From assembly GCF_954871325.1 (NCBI RefSeq), contig NC_088779.1, forward strand, positions 25,158,869 through 25,222,868: a stretch of DNA of 64,000 nucleotides, written 5' to 3'. The notes below the pieces were generated by a model, which was not told the origin of the DNA, made no database searches, and worked only from the letters and a program-made list of their open reading frames with translations. Below are positions 22,807-34,875 of this stretch, piece by piece. Origin of the DNA: Gordionus sp. m RMFG-2023. Lineage: Eukaryota; Nematomorpha; Gordioida; Chordodea; Parachordodidae. Each line of letters opens with the position of its first letter. Position 1 is the stretch's first letter. A program made the translations under genes and the position numbers.

Positions 22807-25800
22807 ATGTCAAAATTTAATCTTAGTACTATGTCTTCTATCAAAATCTCAGAGAACCCTTCTCTTCACCAAAGTTCTCTTTCCAAAAATTCGAGTTTAA
22901 CCATAAAACAAGATGGTTTAAATATTCTGAATAATTCCTCTTCCCTTCATCAAAGTTCTCTTTCCAAAAAGTCTAGTTTAACCATGAAACAAGATGGTTT
23001 AAATATTCTGAATAATTCCTCCTCTCTTCATCAAAGTTCTCTTTCCAAAAAGTCGAGTTTAACCATGAAACAAGAAAGTTTAAAGGTTCTAAATAATTCC
23101 TTTTACACAGGTTAGTCTATAATTTATTTTCGTTTAGAATTTGTTCTGAGGCAATTTAAATCAATTTTACAATGTAAAAATATTGTTGGTTTGAACCCCG
23201 ATTTTAAAACAGGACCGATTAAGATTTTAGTCATAATATTATGCAAACCTCGTAATTTGGAATAGATATATAAATGTTCCTACCATCTATCAAAATCTCC
23301 AGCCAACATATTATTATTTTGGTTATAATCTTAATCGCAAATTAGGGTTTTTAACAACACTATGAAAAAAAATGTTAATTTACTTTAAAAACTTTGAGAA
23401 ATACACAATTCAGAATGATTTATATAATAAGAATAACTTATTACTTAAAAGTTTGCTCAGCTAAATTTTTTTTTTAGTTAAATTACGAATAGATATATTA
23501 GACCACCAAAAAATTAATTTGTAATGGTCTATTATTTTATCCAGAAAATTCAAATATTCTAAGAACCTTCATTTTTAAAATCTATATATTATATTAGAGT
23601 TTTGTAATCAATATCAATATGATATCCTCTTTTATATTCGTTTATCATATTAAAATAAAATACAGGGCTAAACAAAAAATAACTCTGGTTTTACAATTAG
23701 TCTCTTTTAACAATTTTTGCACGGAAAAGTTAGTATATATGTAATTATATTTTGATCAAAATGATTTTATCAATTTAAGATTAGTTTTAAGATTCCAATG
23801 ATGATTTAGTAATTTATTTTGGATCAAAAATAACTCCATTTTTTAAATTTCGTATTTTAGTCATTGTTTTAAATAATCTTAATTTTATTATTAATATGGT
23901 TTTATTTATGATCTCTATATTTATATTAAAATATAACTTGATATGAAAATCTATATTAAAATAACATTTTAAAAAAAGTAAAGGAGGGCGACGGTCAATA
24001 CAAGGGCTTTCAATTGCGATTCGAGGAAACTAAGTATAGTTGGCTCGAAACACATAGATTTTATGATGTTTTTAATACAATACGATCTAGAATTTTGGTG
24101 GTTGATCATAAACTTAGAATGTTGGAAGTGAAGATAATGCATAATCCATTTAGTAACATATACAAGAACAAGGGTAAATTTATTTTTTTCACATATTTTT
24201 CTTAGAATTTTAAGTTCAAATGCACGTGAAATTGTTTCCTAAACAGAGAGTAGACAATATTAATAAATTGAAATTATCAAATATACTAGTATTGGCCTTA
24301 ATAGTAGCGTTCATATAGTGATAACTTAAACGTGGTTTGAACAACATTATCAGAGCAAATTGGGAATCGAATCTCTCTATTCAAAAAATTAATTCAGACA
24401 TCAACTGCGATTATTAATCATAAGCCAGTTATCATGATGTCCAATCTATATAATAATATACTCTCTAAAATTGACGATAAGCTAAGGAACAATTTCTAAC
24501 TTAACAGTTAGAACAGAATACGATAAGAGAGATAAAAAGATTTAACCTTGTACCAAATGGTCAAATAGTTGTTTTTTGGTAATGGGTCTTAATTTGTGTT
24601 GGAACTTGAAGAGATTTGATTCCCAATAAAGTGCTACACAAGGCAATATTTTATTCTATCCTACATATACTGTTTAATATTATCGCCTTTAAACCGACCT
24701 GTTAATGTCAATTTTAGATAGTATATTTGATTATTATTGGACATTCATGTAACTGGCTTATGTTAAAATCGCTATTGTGGAAAATATAGGTCAAGGCAGA
24801 AGTTATTATGTCTCTCGCACAACTTTAAAATCATATATGTATTCTACTATTAGTGCGGTAAAGTAATGTCTTTACTAACGGTAGTTACATTATTTGAGTA
24901 ACGGTCACGTGCAAAACGTTGAATCGTTACATTTTTCTTAAAAAATATGTGAAAAAATAATATTTACCCTTGTTTTGTATATGTTAGAATTTTATGGAAT
25001 AATCTTATCTTCAAATTCAATATAAGTTTATGATTTCAACCACAAAAATATCTATCATATTGTATTATATATATCATAAAATCTTTGTTGTTTCGAGCTA
25101 TACTAGTCTTAGATTCCTAATCTAATTAATATTGAATCAATTAAGGTATGTTAATTTTTATTCTCGAATATTACAATTTGTTATATATCAATAATACTTA
25201 TTTCTAGGTAGGATAATTTAATTCTCTCCTGGCCAAAATATAAAACATTTTTTTACACGAATAAAGAGAATTAAGGACACCAAGTTCTACATTTTGTAAG
25301 TATAGATTGTGCCCTAATTCAAATAGTTCAATTTCGTTTCCAAAAAAATGAATTCAGAATTAAATTCTGATAAAGATAAAAGAAAATTTAATGAGAATCT
25401 GAATGAAGATTCTTGTGAAGATGATTTTATTTATTAAATATAATATAACCCTCCTCCTCTGCCCCAATTGAACTTGTGTTTGGCACTAAGCGCTTTCGTT
25501 TATTTGATCAAAATTTTGAAAATCAATTGTTAAAAATAAATAAATAAATTATTATAAAAAGAACATCTTGTAATATGTTATTTTAGTATAATAAAATTTT
25601 TATTATCTATGGGAAAAAAAAATAAAATAAAAAGAAGATTTTTATATAATATTTTGTATTTTTTAAGTAACGTGTAACGCGTTCCTTAACGAATAATTGT
25701 AACTCGTTTTTTTTCAAACGTAACGAGTAACGCGTTTCTTCTCGAAGTAACGTTTTATACATCTATCTCTAAAAATAAAAATTTTATGATTAAGAATTTA

Positions 25801-28800
25801 GTTTCTTATAATCTCGAAATGTTTAAAACATACTTCAATCAAATATATATGATTGGTGGATATTAAAAAAAATCTAATTTTGAGCACTTAATTTTTCTTA
25901 GTATATCAAATAATAATATAGAAAGAACTGAAGCATTTTAAAATTCCTAATGTGGTTTATTTTTTGAAATAAATAAGTTTAAGAATAATAATATTATTTG
26001 GTACTTTCAATAATTTTATATGTTCCTTTTCCTTTTAATTTAAATTTATACTAATTTCGATTTGAAATAAGGGACTGTTAGGTTGAACAAGCAGGCATCT
26101 CCTGAGTTAACCTCCTAAAATTAGAATGATATGAATGGATCGCTTTGGGGAAAGGCTAATGTCAAAACTGGGAGATAAACTATAACAAATTTCCAAAGTT
26201 TAAAAAAAACTATTATCTAGTGATCATTCTCCGTAATTTGTCAATAGTCATTAATTTATTTGAGTTTTCATTTTGTAATCAAGTTTGCGTTTTCAAGTTA
26301 CATTTTATTTTTTTATGTAATAAAACTATAATAATATATATTCACTTAGATTTGCTTCCGTATAACAGCGATGGGCCTAACGGCCATAGTTCAAATATCA
26401 CGAAATTATTTTTGAAACAAATTTTTGACTTAGTCATAAACTACATCAATTACGAAAATAACAGGGATTCTAAGGTTTTGGATTTTACCAAACCTGAGGA
26501 CTTAATGAAAATGATTGATTTTAACATTCCAGATGGTTCCACAAATTACGAAGATACTAGTAAGAAGGGCAACAAAAATAGCAAAAGTTTGTCGGATGTG
26601 ATAGATCTTTGTAATTTAGTACTTAAATATCAAGTTAAAACAGGTAACCTAATATAATATTAATTTTATTTCTCATCCTTCTCGTTAACATATGGAGGGG
26701 TCTTTAATATCGCATAATTGTTCAAATATAAAAAAAAAAACTACAAGAAAGAGTTAATTTTTTTTATAAGCGAGATATTTAGGATGTTAATTTTTATAAA
26801 TTATATTAAATTAAGGTATTATAACTTAGCCATAAACATCACAGGCCTTTTATTTATTTAGGGAATGCTTTAATATTAAACTATAGAATACCAATAAAAA
26901 TGCTCCTAAAAAAAGAGCTAAAGCTTATTTTTGAATTTGCTATAATAAGTACTCTTATTTAATTAATTTATATTCTGCAATATATAATTAGTATCCTAGC
27001 AATTATCAACTTTAAACTTTTTGATGGCCTTAAGGTCACTCTAAAAACAATTTTCTTTAGTAGTTAATTTCTAATATTTTTTGGGGAAAAAAAATATATA
27101 TGGAAACTATAAATAGCTTTTCGTTTGTGTAGTATACACTAAGTAATTTTATTTAAAAAGTTGACATTGATGTTTTCAAGTATAATAAATCCCCAAATAT
27201 TATATATTATTATGCTATCTTTTTATAAGGGCACCCACGGTTCTACAATCAATTAACAAGTGGGTTAGATATCTTGAGTCTGGCCGGAGAGATTTTGACT
27301 GCAGTGACTAACTCTAACATGTATATTTATATATTATTTAATTAATATCATTTAAATTATTAAGTATTTTTATTTTTAAACGCCTAGGCTGTATCCTAGG
27401 TCGGCTTTGGATACTTTGACTTTTTAGTATAGGCCAAAATGTATTTGATCGAAGATACCCTATTTTGGTATTTTAAATATTTGGTGGCATTGTTATTTAT
27501 CGTATCTCGATTTTTGTTTTTTATTCTTTCTCATTTTTTGTTTTTTTCATTTTTTTTATAAAAATTTTTCTTTTGCTTCTTTGCCTATTTAGCCGATAGT
27601 TAAAAAAACGACTAAATAGCCGGCTATTAAGTATTAAGCCGACCTAGGGCATGGCCTTATGATTTTATCTTATATAAGTTGATAACAATTAATATCCTAA
27701 CTTTAGCCATTTGTAAATAGTCTTGATTACTTTTTTATATTTTTTCAATAACTTTCAATTCGAGGAAAGAGAATTAGGAATTCATTTTTTAGAAGAAAAG
27801 TATCGCCAAGTGCCTTAAATTGCCACCAATTGCAAGTAAGATTTATAGTATATATTAATTTTCAAGGTTCACATACGAGATCTCTCCCGTGTATATCCTC
27901 ATGGAACAATTTGTGATTGATAAAATGTGCGAACTCATTGGATTTCACAATGCCGATGGAATATTTTCACCTGGTTAAATCGTATTTTAAATGAATAAAA
28001 GTTTGATTCATGTATTAAAGGTGGAACTATCTCTAATTTGTATGGTGTATTGTGCGCTAGGTACTGGTCTAACCCAACGGCTAAGCAAAAGGGAAATATT
28101 TCATTGGATAAACCTTTAATCATTTTCACTTCACAGCATGTAAAAACTTAATTATGTCTATTATAATATTCAATAGTTTATATATCTAAAAAAATAAATA
28201 ATATATATAACTATTAATCGGATAATGAAGTGTCATTACTCTATCAAATCAGCTGCAGCGGTGTCAGGAATTGGAACAGACAATGTAATGCACATTGAAT
28301 GCGATGAAAAGTAATTTAAATTTTTAGAATTATTTTATTCATGTCTAAATTCTAACGAAAAATAAAAAATCATACTCAGAGGTCACATGTTGATCAAGAA
28401 CTTAGAACAGAAAATAATAGAGCATTTGGAAAAAGGAAATCGTCCGTTAATGGTTAACGCTACCTCTGGAACTACTGTTTATGGAAGTTTCGATTTATTA
28501 GAACCTATCGGTGATATTTGTCGCAAATACGGCTTATGGTTTCACGTCGACGTAAAAATCATAATACCTATCTCATTTTTTAATTTGAGTTATATTTTTC
28601 TTTACTGTTTACAATATGCATTATTATAATGATTGTTATATGATTTCTTTTGTGTATAGGATATTTAAACTTAAGGCCCACTTCTAGTAACCGTTAGATA
28701 CCGCGATGTCGCTAAACGATAGGTAATATATAAAATATATTTAAATTATAAGTTATAGCTAGCGACGTATTACTCATCACTTGAGCGACAGGCGGCATTT

Positions 28801-31800
28801 AGCGTTTAACCAGGGTGTTATTGAAAGACCTGATTTTGCTTAAAAACTGAGAGAACAAGATTTTAGCTAAAAAATAATATTATCTAAGCCTCGAGATTTG
28901 TTCTTCTTGACAAGTGTATTACGTTTTTTTTGTATTATTTTATAGGCGTCATGGGGTGGTGGAGCTCTATTGTCACGCAAGCATAGAAATTTATTAAAAG
29001 GGATAGAAATGTAATTCCTCAATAAAATACAAATAATTTGTAATTTTATTTTACAAAACAGGGCAGATTCCGTTACTTGGAACCCGCATAAATTAATGGG
29101 TGCTTTGTTACAATGTTCAGCTTTTCTTACCAAGCACAAAGTTTACAAAGAAAACTATTCTTCTAAAATGTTTAATGAAAAAAAACTTCCATACTCAATT
29201 TTAATATATTTTAATGCCACATCTAAACCTGGTTGTTAGTTTTAAAAAAGCTTAAATTATTAGATGAATATGACATTTCCAGATAATTCTCAATATAAGC
29301 TATAATATAGTTTCCTTATAATGACAACTCTATAAAAATTATAGAGCTATGAAATATCAGATTTAGTTTAAAAATAAAATTGTTACATTCAAAATTTACA
29401 GGGTCTCTTACAAGAATGCAATCAAATGGGCGCAACCTACTTATATCAAAAGGATAAACCATATGATATCAATTACGACATCGGAGATAAATCGATTCAA
29501 TGTGGTAGACACGTGGATGTTTTAAAATTATGGATTATGTGGCAGGCAAAGGTTAGAAAGAAACAGAATGTTTTAAAAAATAGAATAAATCTATATTATA
29601 ATTTTTAAAGGGAACGTTTGGAATCGAAAAGCAAGTAGATTATCTATGGGATATGAGCAAGTGAATTATATTTATATTTTTATTTATCTTTATTTTATTT
29701 ATATATGAGTTTAAATAATTTAATTTAGTTTCCTTAGTTTGTTTACTAATCTTCACCTGACTTATACTTTCGTAAGTATAATGAAATGAGATTAATAAGA
29801 TGCAACTGTTCCTAAGTTTCTTTTTATTAGGCAGTTATATACATTCATTCATTATTACATTTTAAAAAGTAAATCAGCTTTGAAGCAAGCCATTATATAA
29901 ATTCTTTAAAAAAAATTATGTAGATTTTTTGTGGATGCAATCAAAGACCGAGAAGGTTTCGAATTAATATTAAAAGAAGTACAAATAGATATTATAAATG
30001 TATGTATGAGGATTGACATGATATTTTTGGAATATATACTTTATGTGTCAATAGGATATAATGATTGTCACTCTTTTGATTCGGTCCTCTCAATCCAGCA
30101 GTACTTTCCAGACCACTTTAGCCGATGACGCTGACCCCTCTCCCCAACAAATAACTAAAATGTAACATGAATAATGACCTTGGGGGAAGGATTAGGTGGA
30201 GGTCTTCACCAAAATTTTATTGGAAGTCTTTAGGTCGACTCGACTCATTGAAGGCCTTTGACTTTATTAGATCACGTGCTAGATAAGATAAGATAAGATA
30301 AGATAAGAGAGGAAGAATTTTTAAAAAATAATTTTGGTTTTAAATTTTTTTTAATAAAAATGCTTCTTTCTGAATTGTAGACATATTTATAAAAGTTAAT
30401 AACATTTGCTAATTTTTCTTTAAAATTCTTCTTTTTAGTGATATACTGTATATATTCTGGGGGGAGAGAGTGGTAGTGGAGGGATTTTTGTTAGCTTATA
30501 ATGATATTTATGAGAACAGTGACATTTTCGGGTTTTCCCTTTGCCACCTCCGGCTAGTCCTATGCAACCTCCGTGTTAGAGGTTTTGTATATTGACTTTA
30601 CCTAATATAATAATTGATTGGTTCATAAAAGACTTTTTTTTATGGACACTGCTTTTAACATAAAATCCAAGGATGTGTCCTGGTTCGATTTATTCTTGAT
30701 TCTTATTTCTGTTTAGCTTAGACTTAACAGTTTCTAAACTTAAGCTATTCTGGTTTGTTTTAAGTGTTTGGTGGCATTGTCAATTTTGGTTTTTTATTTC
30801 TCTTTTTGTTTTGTTTTTTTTCGCTTATTTGCTCTTTAGCAGGTTGTACAGCTTCAACTAAACAACCTAAAAAGTAAGATAGAGAGAAAAAAAAACAAAT
30901 ACGGTGCCCTAGTTCAGCTGTTTATGACTAAATAGAAGTAAGTATCAAAAATAGGTCGAATCAAGGTCACATCCTAAGGGATCTACTTGTTAATGAAATG
31001 AAAACTAATATAAGATTAAAGTACAGATTGTCTTAATTAATGAATTCCACACTCTTGCTTTTTGATTATCACCTTTCCTTCTACCATTGGTATTACTAGT
31101 TTTTAAGATGATATTACTTAAGTTTGTGTGTAAGTTAAACTTAATTTAGATATATCTAGAACACCAAGCGCCAACATCAAATAGTTATTCATTTCGAACT
31201 TCCCATAATCTCGCGATTTTATCTAAATCTTGAATGATATAAATGACTAATCTCTCTTCATAATATAATAAAGATCCGATCTGATGTCAAAATATATAAA
31301 TACAGACAGGTACAATGTCTGACCTTAATAGTTTTCTTTATTTTAAAATATATGCATTTATATCGGAGGAATTTTTTATTCCTAAAATTTTATTTCCCAC
31401 AATTTTTTATTTCTATGTGTTTTATTTTCCGTCAAGTTTTTTTTCGCCTTGGACTTTTATCTTTCGTTTTGTTTTTTTTCACAAGCTTTTATTCCGAGAT
31501 TCATATAAATATCTAGAAGTATATGAGATCATTATTTTTCAGATTTTCTATACCCGATTAATAGTAATATATTATTAATGTTAGAAAGAGATTGATTCTT
31601 AATTACCTATTATATCTAAAATTTTAAAAGACTATCTATTCTATTTAATAAGTTAAATCTATTTTTTGTGAAAGAGTTTATATCCACAAAAATGGTTCAA
31701 TCCAAGTTTGTATTATATTTTAAGGACTTTTAAGATCGATTTAGGATAGATGAATTATTTTGTAAATGTGTATTATATACATTAGAGATAAGTATATAAT

Positions 31801-34544
31801 ATTGATATTCACTGTCATATTCAACCGAAATTTAGACGACAAAAAGGAAAAATTATAAAATATACCAGTAATTAAATTATTTATTTCATAGTTATTTTCT
31901 ATCAATTTATTCATTTATTTGAATGGTTAGTTTTCGAATTTGATGCATAGAATTTTAATTTAATTCTTAATTGTATAATTTTATATATCTTCTTCGAAAG
32001 ATATATTAAAGAACTTGGTCTCAAAAAGAGTCCCTTTTTAAAGCGCATGCTCGATCCTTAAAATAAAATAGATCAAACGAGTATGGACAGATATTTTATG
32101 TTTTATTTACTCTCTATATATTATTTATCATACACATTTTTTTACTTTTATTTTACTTATAAGCCTGAATGCACAAACGTATGTTTTTGGTATTTGCCTC
32201 CATCGATCAGGGATATGAAAGAAAGTGAAGAAAAATATGCCTTGTTAGGAAAGGTTTTTTTATTCTATATTTGTCTTATTTTAAAAGTTTAGCTATTATG
32301 AGTGAATAGAATATAGTGTTTTATAAAGGTTTTGTGTTTATGTCTGAATGACACTGGTGATAGCTACATTTTGATATAACCTTAAAGATCAAGTGTCGAG
32401 AACATCGTATTTTAATTTGTAAATCAGTAACATTCGCTCTAACTACTGATTTAATTTCTATTCTTAATTTTTGAGATTTGGGCCTAAATTTGCTTTCTAG
32501 CTTAACCATAATTCCAGCTATATTATCGGACAATTTTACTAATTCTAAATTTTAAAAAAAATTTCTTTGGTACCAATGTTAATATGTCTGTTAAAGGTTA
32601 TTATTAAAAAAAAACGTAAAATATTAATGTACAATTTATAAGATTATATAAAACATTATATATATATATATAAATAAAACAAGATTGGTCGCTAATAGAG
32701 GTATACGGGTTGTCCGTAGCCCGACCCGATCCGAGCTCTGGTTTGGGTCGGGTTTGGAAATAAAAGACTTTTTATTTTTGGACTCGGGTTTGGGTTGGGT
32801 TGTAAGGGGTGTCCGACCCGAAACTCGACCCGACCCGACAAATAAATATAAATATCTTAAATACTCATCTTAATTCATAATGTCAATTAAAATAAATATC
32901 ATTTTTTTTCTATCACATTTTATCATTGAAATGTCAATCAGAATAAGATGTCATTTTCAATTATTTACCAAACTATTTATTGTTATGTTATAATTACATA
33001 CTTTATTTACATCATATTCTTTCAGATTAATGAAAATAATTTAATTAGATAGCCTCAAATTTTCAGTATTTAAAATCGTTTACCAAATCTTAAATTGGTC
33101 GAATATTATCAAAACAATTTTCCCAATTAAAATGTTTTGACTCTTAAATTCCTTGCTATCCTTGCTTCCTCAGCTAGCAGGAAAGAGCGCTTTCAGGTAC
33201 TGGTAGGGCCTAGATAAGAGGACTTGTTTAAAGCCTGACAAACTCTATTCCTCATTATTTATTTATCACAATTATTTACTATGTGATACTATTGATATAA
33301 TAGTGATTATTTTTAAATTCGATTGTATTTCAACTCTTTTAATGTTTAAACTGACTAAAAGGTATATGTTTCCAATTTAAATAAAATGCAACCTAAAATA
33401 AATATTGATTATATTATGGCGGTCAAATAAACTTTTATTTAAGGTAATATACACATAATTTTTAATTGTTTTTTGGTTATTATAATATTCACACTCAAAT
33501 TTTAAAAAATTTAATCGGATTCGGGTTGGGTTGAAAAATAAATTTTGAATTCCTCGGGTCAGACTGGGGTCGAAGAAAGAAAGAAATTCTGGCCTAAAGG
33601 TATAAATCTAGCATTTTAATTCATTTTTGAATCATTATTAGTTAACAAGGTTAGTTAAAAAATTTTGCATAAATTTTTTCCCAAAAACTGAAAATAAATC
33701 TTCAAAGAATATTTCAAGATTTTTTGACACAAAATCCAAAAAACCTTTGAAGAACACAAAATTGATTATTCTTTCGAAAACCTTTTTTTAAAAAAATATG
33801 GGGTTTTATCTTTTTTTATATAAACTCACAAAAAAAAATTTAATTGTGAAAGATTTTAAAATTTTAGGTAAATCAAAAATAAAAAAATTTTTATTCTAAA
33901 AAAAAACTTCAGGGATCAACAAAATCTTTCAAAATTTTTTTATTTTAAAGAGCATTTAAAAGCCTGATTTTTTTAATTTTCTTGATATAATAGATTTTTT
34001 ATTACACTGACATCAATTTGAGTCCCGCAACTCTATTTTTTTTTCCCTTGTGATCTGAAATAGATTTTGATCCAATTGATAAAATACGATTATTGTCTTT
34101 GATGATCCTAGTGGGGTAAAATTAATTATTTTATAAACAAGTTGCGATCCGAAAAAGTAAGAAATAATATTGGACTGGCAGAAAAAAAAGGTAAGATTAT
34201 TTTTAAGGCAACCGGAAAAAATGAGCGTTTGAGTAAAAATAAAAAAATAACATATTAGTTTGCCGGACTCAAATAATGGGTACAGGCAAAAAATTGATTG
34301 CATAACGTTGATACCATAAATGATAGAACATTGACCAATCGCTTCATTATTATTTCCTTTTTAGGTTGCCCCAATTATTAAACGTAAGATGATGGAAAGT
34401 GGAACTATGATGATAAGCTACCAACCTTTACTTGATAAAGTAAATTTTTTTCGGATGGTAATCACAAATCCGGCCGTGGTAAAAGAGGATTTGATTTTCG
34501 TAGTTGAAGAAGTCGAAAGATTAGGTCGAAATATAACTTTTTAA
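22807..34544 (+). CDS. GAD: Glutamate decarboxylase (14 exons)
   Basis: Exons: 22807-23110, 26350-26643, 27230-27320, 27867-27973, 28021-28139, 28231-28310, 28380-28551, 28946-29010, 29062-29140, 29402-29551, 29611-29660, 29924-29978, 32164-32253, 34365-34544. All introns are GT-AG (47 bp to 3.2 kb) and phases match throughout, giving 611 residues. It is a cytosolic PLP group II enzyme turning glutamate into GABA. DLLP and KVLDF open the conserved part. [20 protein letters not shown] (Asp389) and WNPHK (PLP lysine 421) are present. [27 protein letters not shown] and [10 protein letters not shown] favour GAD over cysteine sulfinate decarboxylase. The Tyr of ATYLYQ matches the catalytic-loop tyrosine. 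About 100 N-terminal residues are a tandem repeat not known from the family. An exon further upstream is possible, because TTATAG precedes the ATG. Confidence 0.92.
22858..23105 (+). repeat. 81-bp tandem repeat in GAD exon 1
   Basis: Three in-frame copies encode a 27-residue unit of the type [14 protein letters not shown] ... DGLNILNN, Ser- and Lys-rich. The second and third copies are nearly identical and the first and last edges are diverged, as expected of slippage or unequal exchange. No catalytic role is expected. The unit could act in membrane attachment or localisation, by analogy with the variable N-terminus of vertebrate GADs. Confidence 0.9.
23180..23366. repeat. Degenerate copy of the TAGTGTTG MITE
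   Basis: The right end TTTTTAACAACACTATG and a left CCCGATTTTAAAAC-like segment, with CAAACCTCG-like middle sequence, match the MITE family at 10524-10728 at low identity. It lies in GAD intron 1. Confidence 0.4.
24005..25140. repeat. 1.1-kb foldback (imperfect palindrome) in GAD intron 1
   Basis: The left half (about 24005-24560) matches the reverse complement of the right half (about 24580-25140) almost along its length: for example ACAAGGGTAAAT at 24170 against ATTTACCCTTGT at 24966, and CATAAGCCAGTTA at 24420 against TAACTGGCTTATG at 24753. Arms are diverged with indels. An open stretch at 24014-24205 lies in the left arm and looks exon-like, but its phase fits neither neighbouring GAD exon. 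No transposase is visible, so it is a foldback or large MITE. Confidence 0.75.
25668..25755. repeat. TAACGCGTT-rich repeat
   Basis: Repeated and inverted motifs GTAACGCGTT, AACGAGTAACGCG and AAGTAACG cluster here, unlike the surrounding AT-rich sequence. They resemble the ends of non-autonomous DNA transposons. Element limits are unclear. Confidence 0.4.
26644..27229. other. GAD intron 2, nothing further seen
   Basis: AT-rich intron without recognised repeat or gene. Confidence 0.5.
27380..27662. mobile_element. MITE with CCTAGGTCGGCTT ends, in GAD intron 3
   Basis: The left end (GGCTGTATCCTAGGTCGGCTT) and right end (AAGCCGACCTAGGGCATGGCC) are inverted repeats. The middle shares ATTTGGTGGCATTGT and a T-rich tract with the element at 30671-30977, so both belong to one family or two related ones. 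Confidence 0.65.
28790..28935. repeat. Degenerate TAGTGTTG-family MITE in GAD intron 7
   Basis: TTTAGCTAAAAAATAATATT followed by CTAAGCCTCGAGATTT matches the centre of the MITE at 10524-10728 on the opposite strand. The ends are eroded. Confidence 0.45.
30281..30308. repeat. (GATAA)n microsatellite
   Basis: About five units of AGATA repeat in GAD intron 12. Confidence 0.8.
30671..30977. mobile_element. MITE with GGATGTG ends, in GAD intron 12
   Basis: The left end GGATGTGTCCTGGTTCGATT is mirrored by AGGTCGAATCAAGGTCACATCC-type sequence on the right. The middle shares the GTTTGGTGGCATTGTCA motif and a long T-rich run with 27380-27662. No ORF. Confidence 0.65.
32690..33580. repeat. CCCGACCCG-rich repeat in GAD intron 13
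   Basis: AGAGGTATACGGGTTGTCC and then several GGTCGGGTT, GACCCGA and ACCCGACCCG motifs form a GC-rich block to about 32845. A second patch with CGGGTTGGGTTG and CTCGGGTC lies at 33517-33575. The two could be ends of one hAT-related non-autonomous element around AT-rich filler, but no target duplication is clear. Confidence 0.4.
33581..34364. other. Rest of GAD intron 13, nothing seen
   Basis: AT-rich with homopolymers; no element or gene recognised. Confidence 0.4.
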
Positions 34545-34875
34545 TGCTTTATTATAAGTATTTAATGCTCTAATTTTAATTTAATGATTAATTTATTAAT
34601 GTTAGTTTAACTCTGTAATGGTTTATTATTAATGATTAATTTAATAAAATTATTTTAGTCCTTTGTATTACGGTACCTTGTATTCCATAACTATAAATTG
34701 TGTTATATCGAAAAGTAATCATAACATCATAAAGGTGGCATTTATATGTCATTTTTTTGTTGCCACTAAAATACCAATTGAAATGGGGCGTGTTACGATC
34801 ATGGACTTTTACAATCTTTATTTTAATTAAGTTTATAAAGAATTAATATATTTTAAAAAATATTATAATGCATAT
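34545..34875. other. GAD 3' flank
   Basis: AT-rich sequence between the GAD stop codon and the hAT target duplication. It contains several ATTTAAT and AATAAA-like motifs (AATAAA near 34645) that could serve polyadenylation, though none can be singled out. Confidence 0.4.

Noticed and set aside
24014-24205. Exon-like ORF considered as a second GAD exon
   Set aside because: Its splice phases fit neither exon 1 (ends in phase 1) nor the DLLP exon, while those two fit each other directly. It also lies in one arm of a foldback element.
26220-26349. Open frame upstream of the DLLP exon as a GAD start
   Set aside because: Its residues (Ile/Phe/Asn-rich) look intronic, and an AG at 26348-26349 gives the exact phase needed by exon 1.
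31315-31578. 87-residue ORF in GAD intron 12
   Set aside because: Phe/Tyr/Ile-rich chance translation of T-rich sequence with no family motif.
22807-34544. Cysteine sulfinate decarboxylase instead of GAD
   Set aside because: Motifs [25 protein letters not shown] and [10 protein letters not shown] are closer to GAD. The substrate choice cannot be proven from sequence alone.
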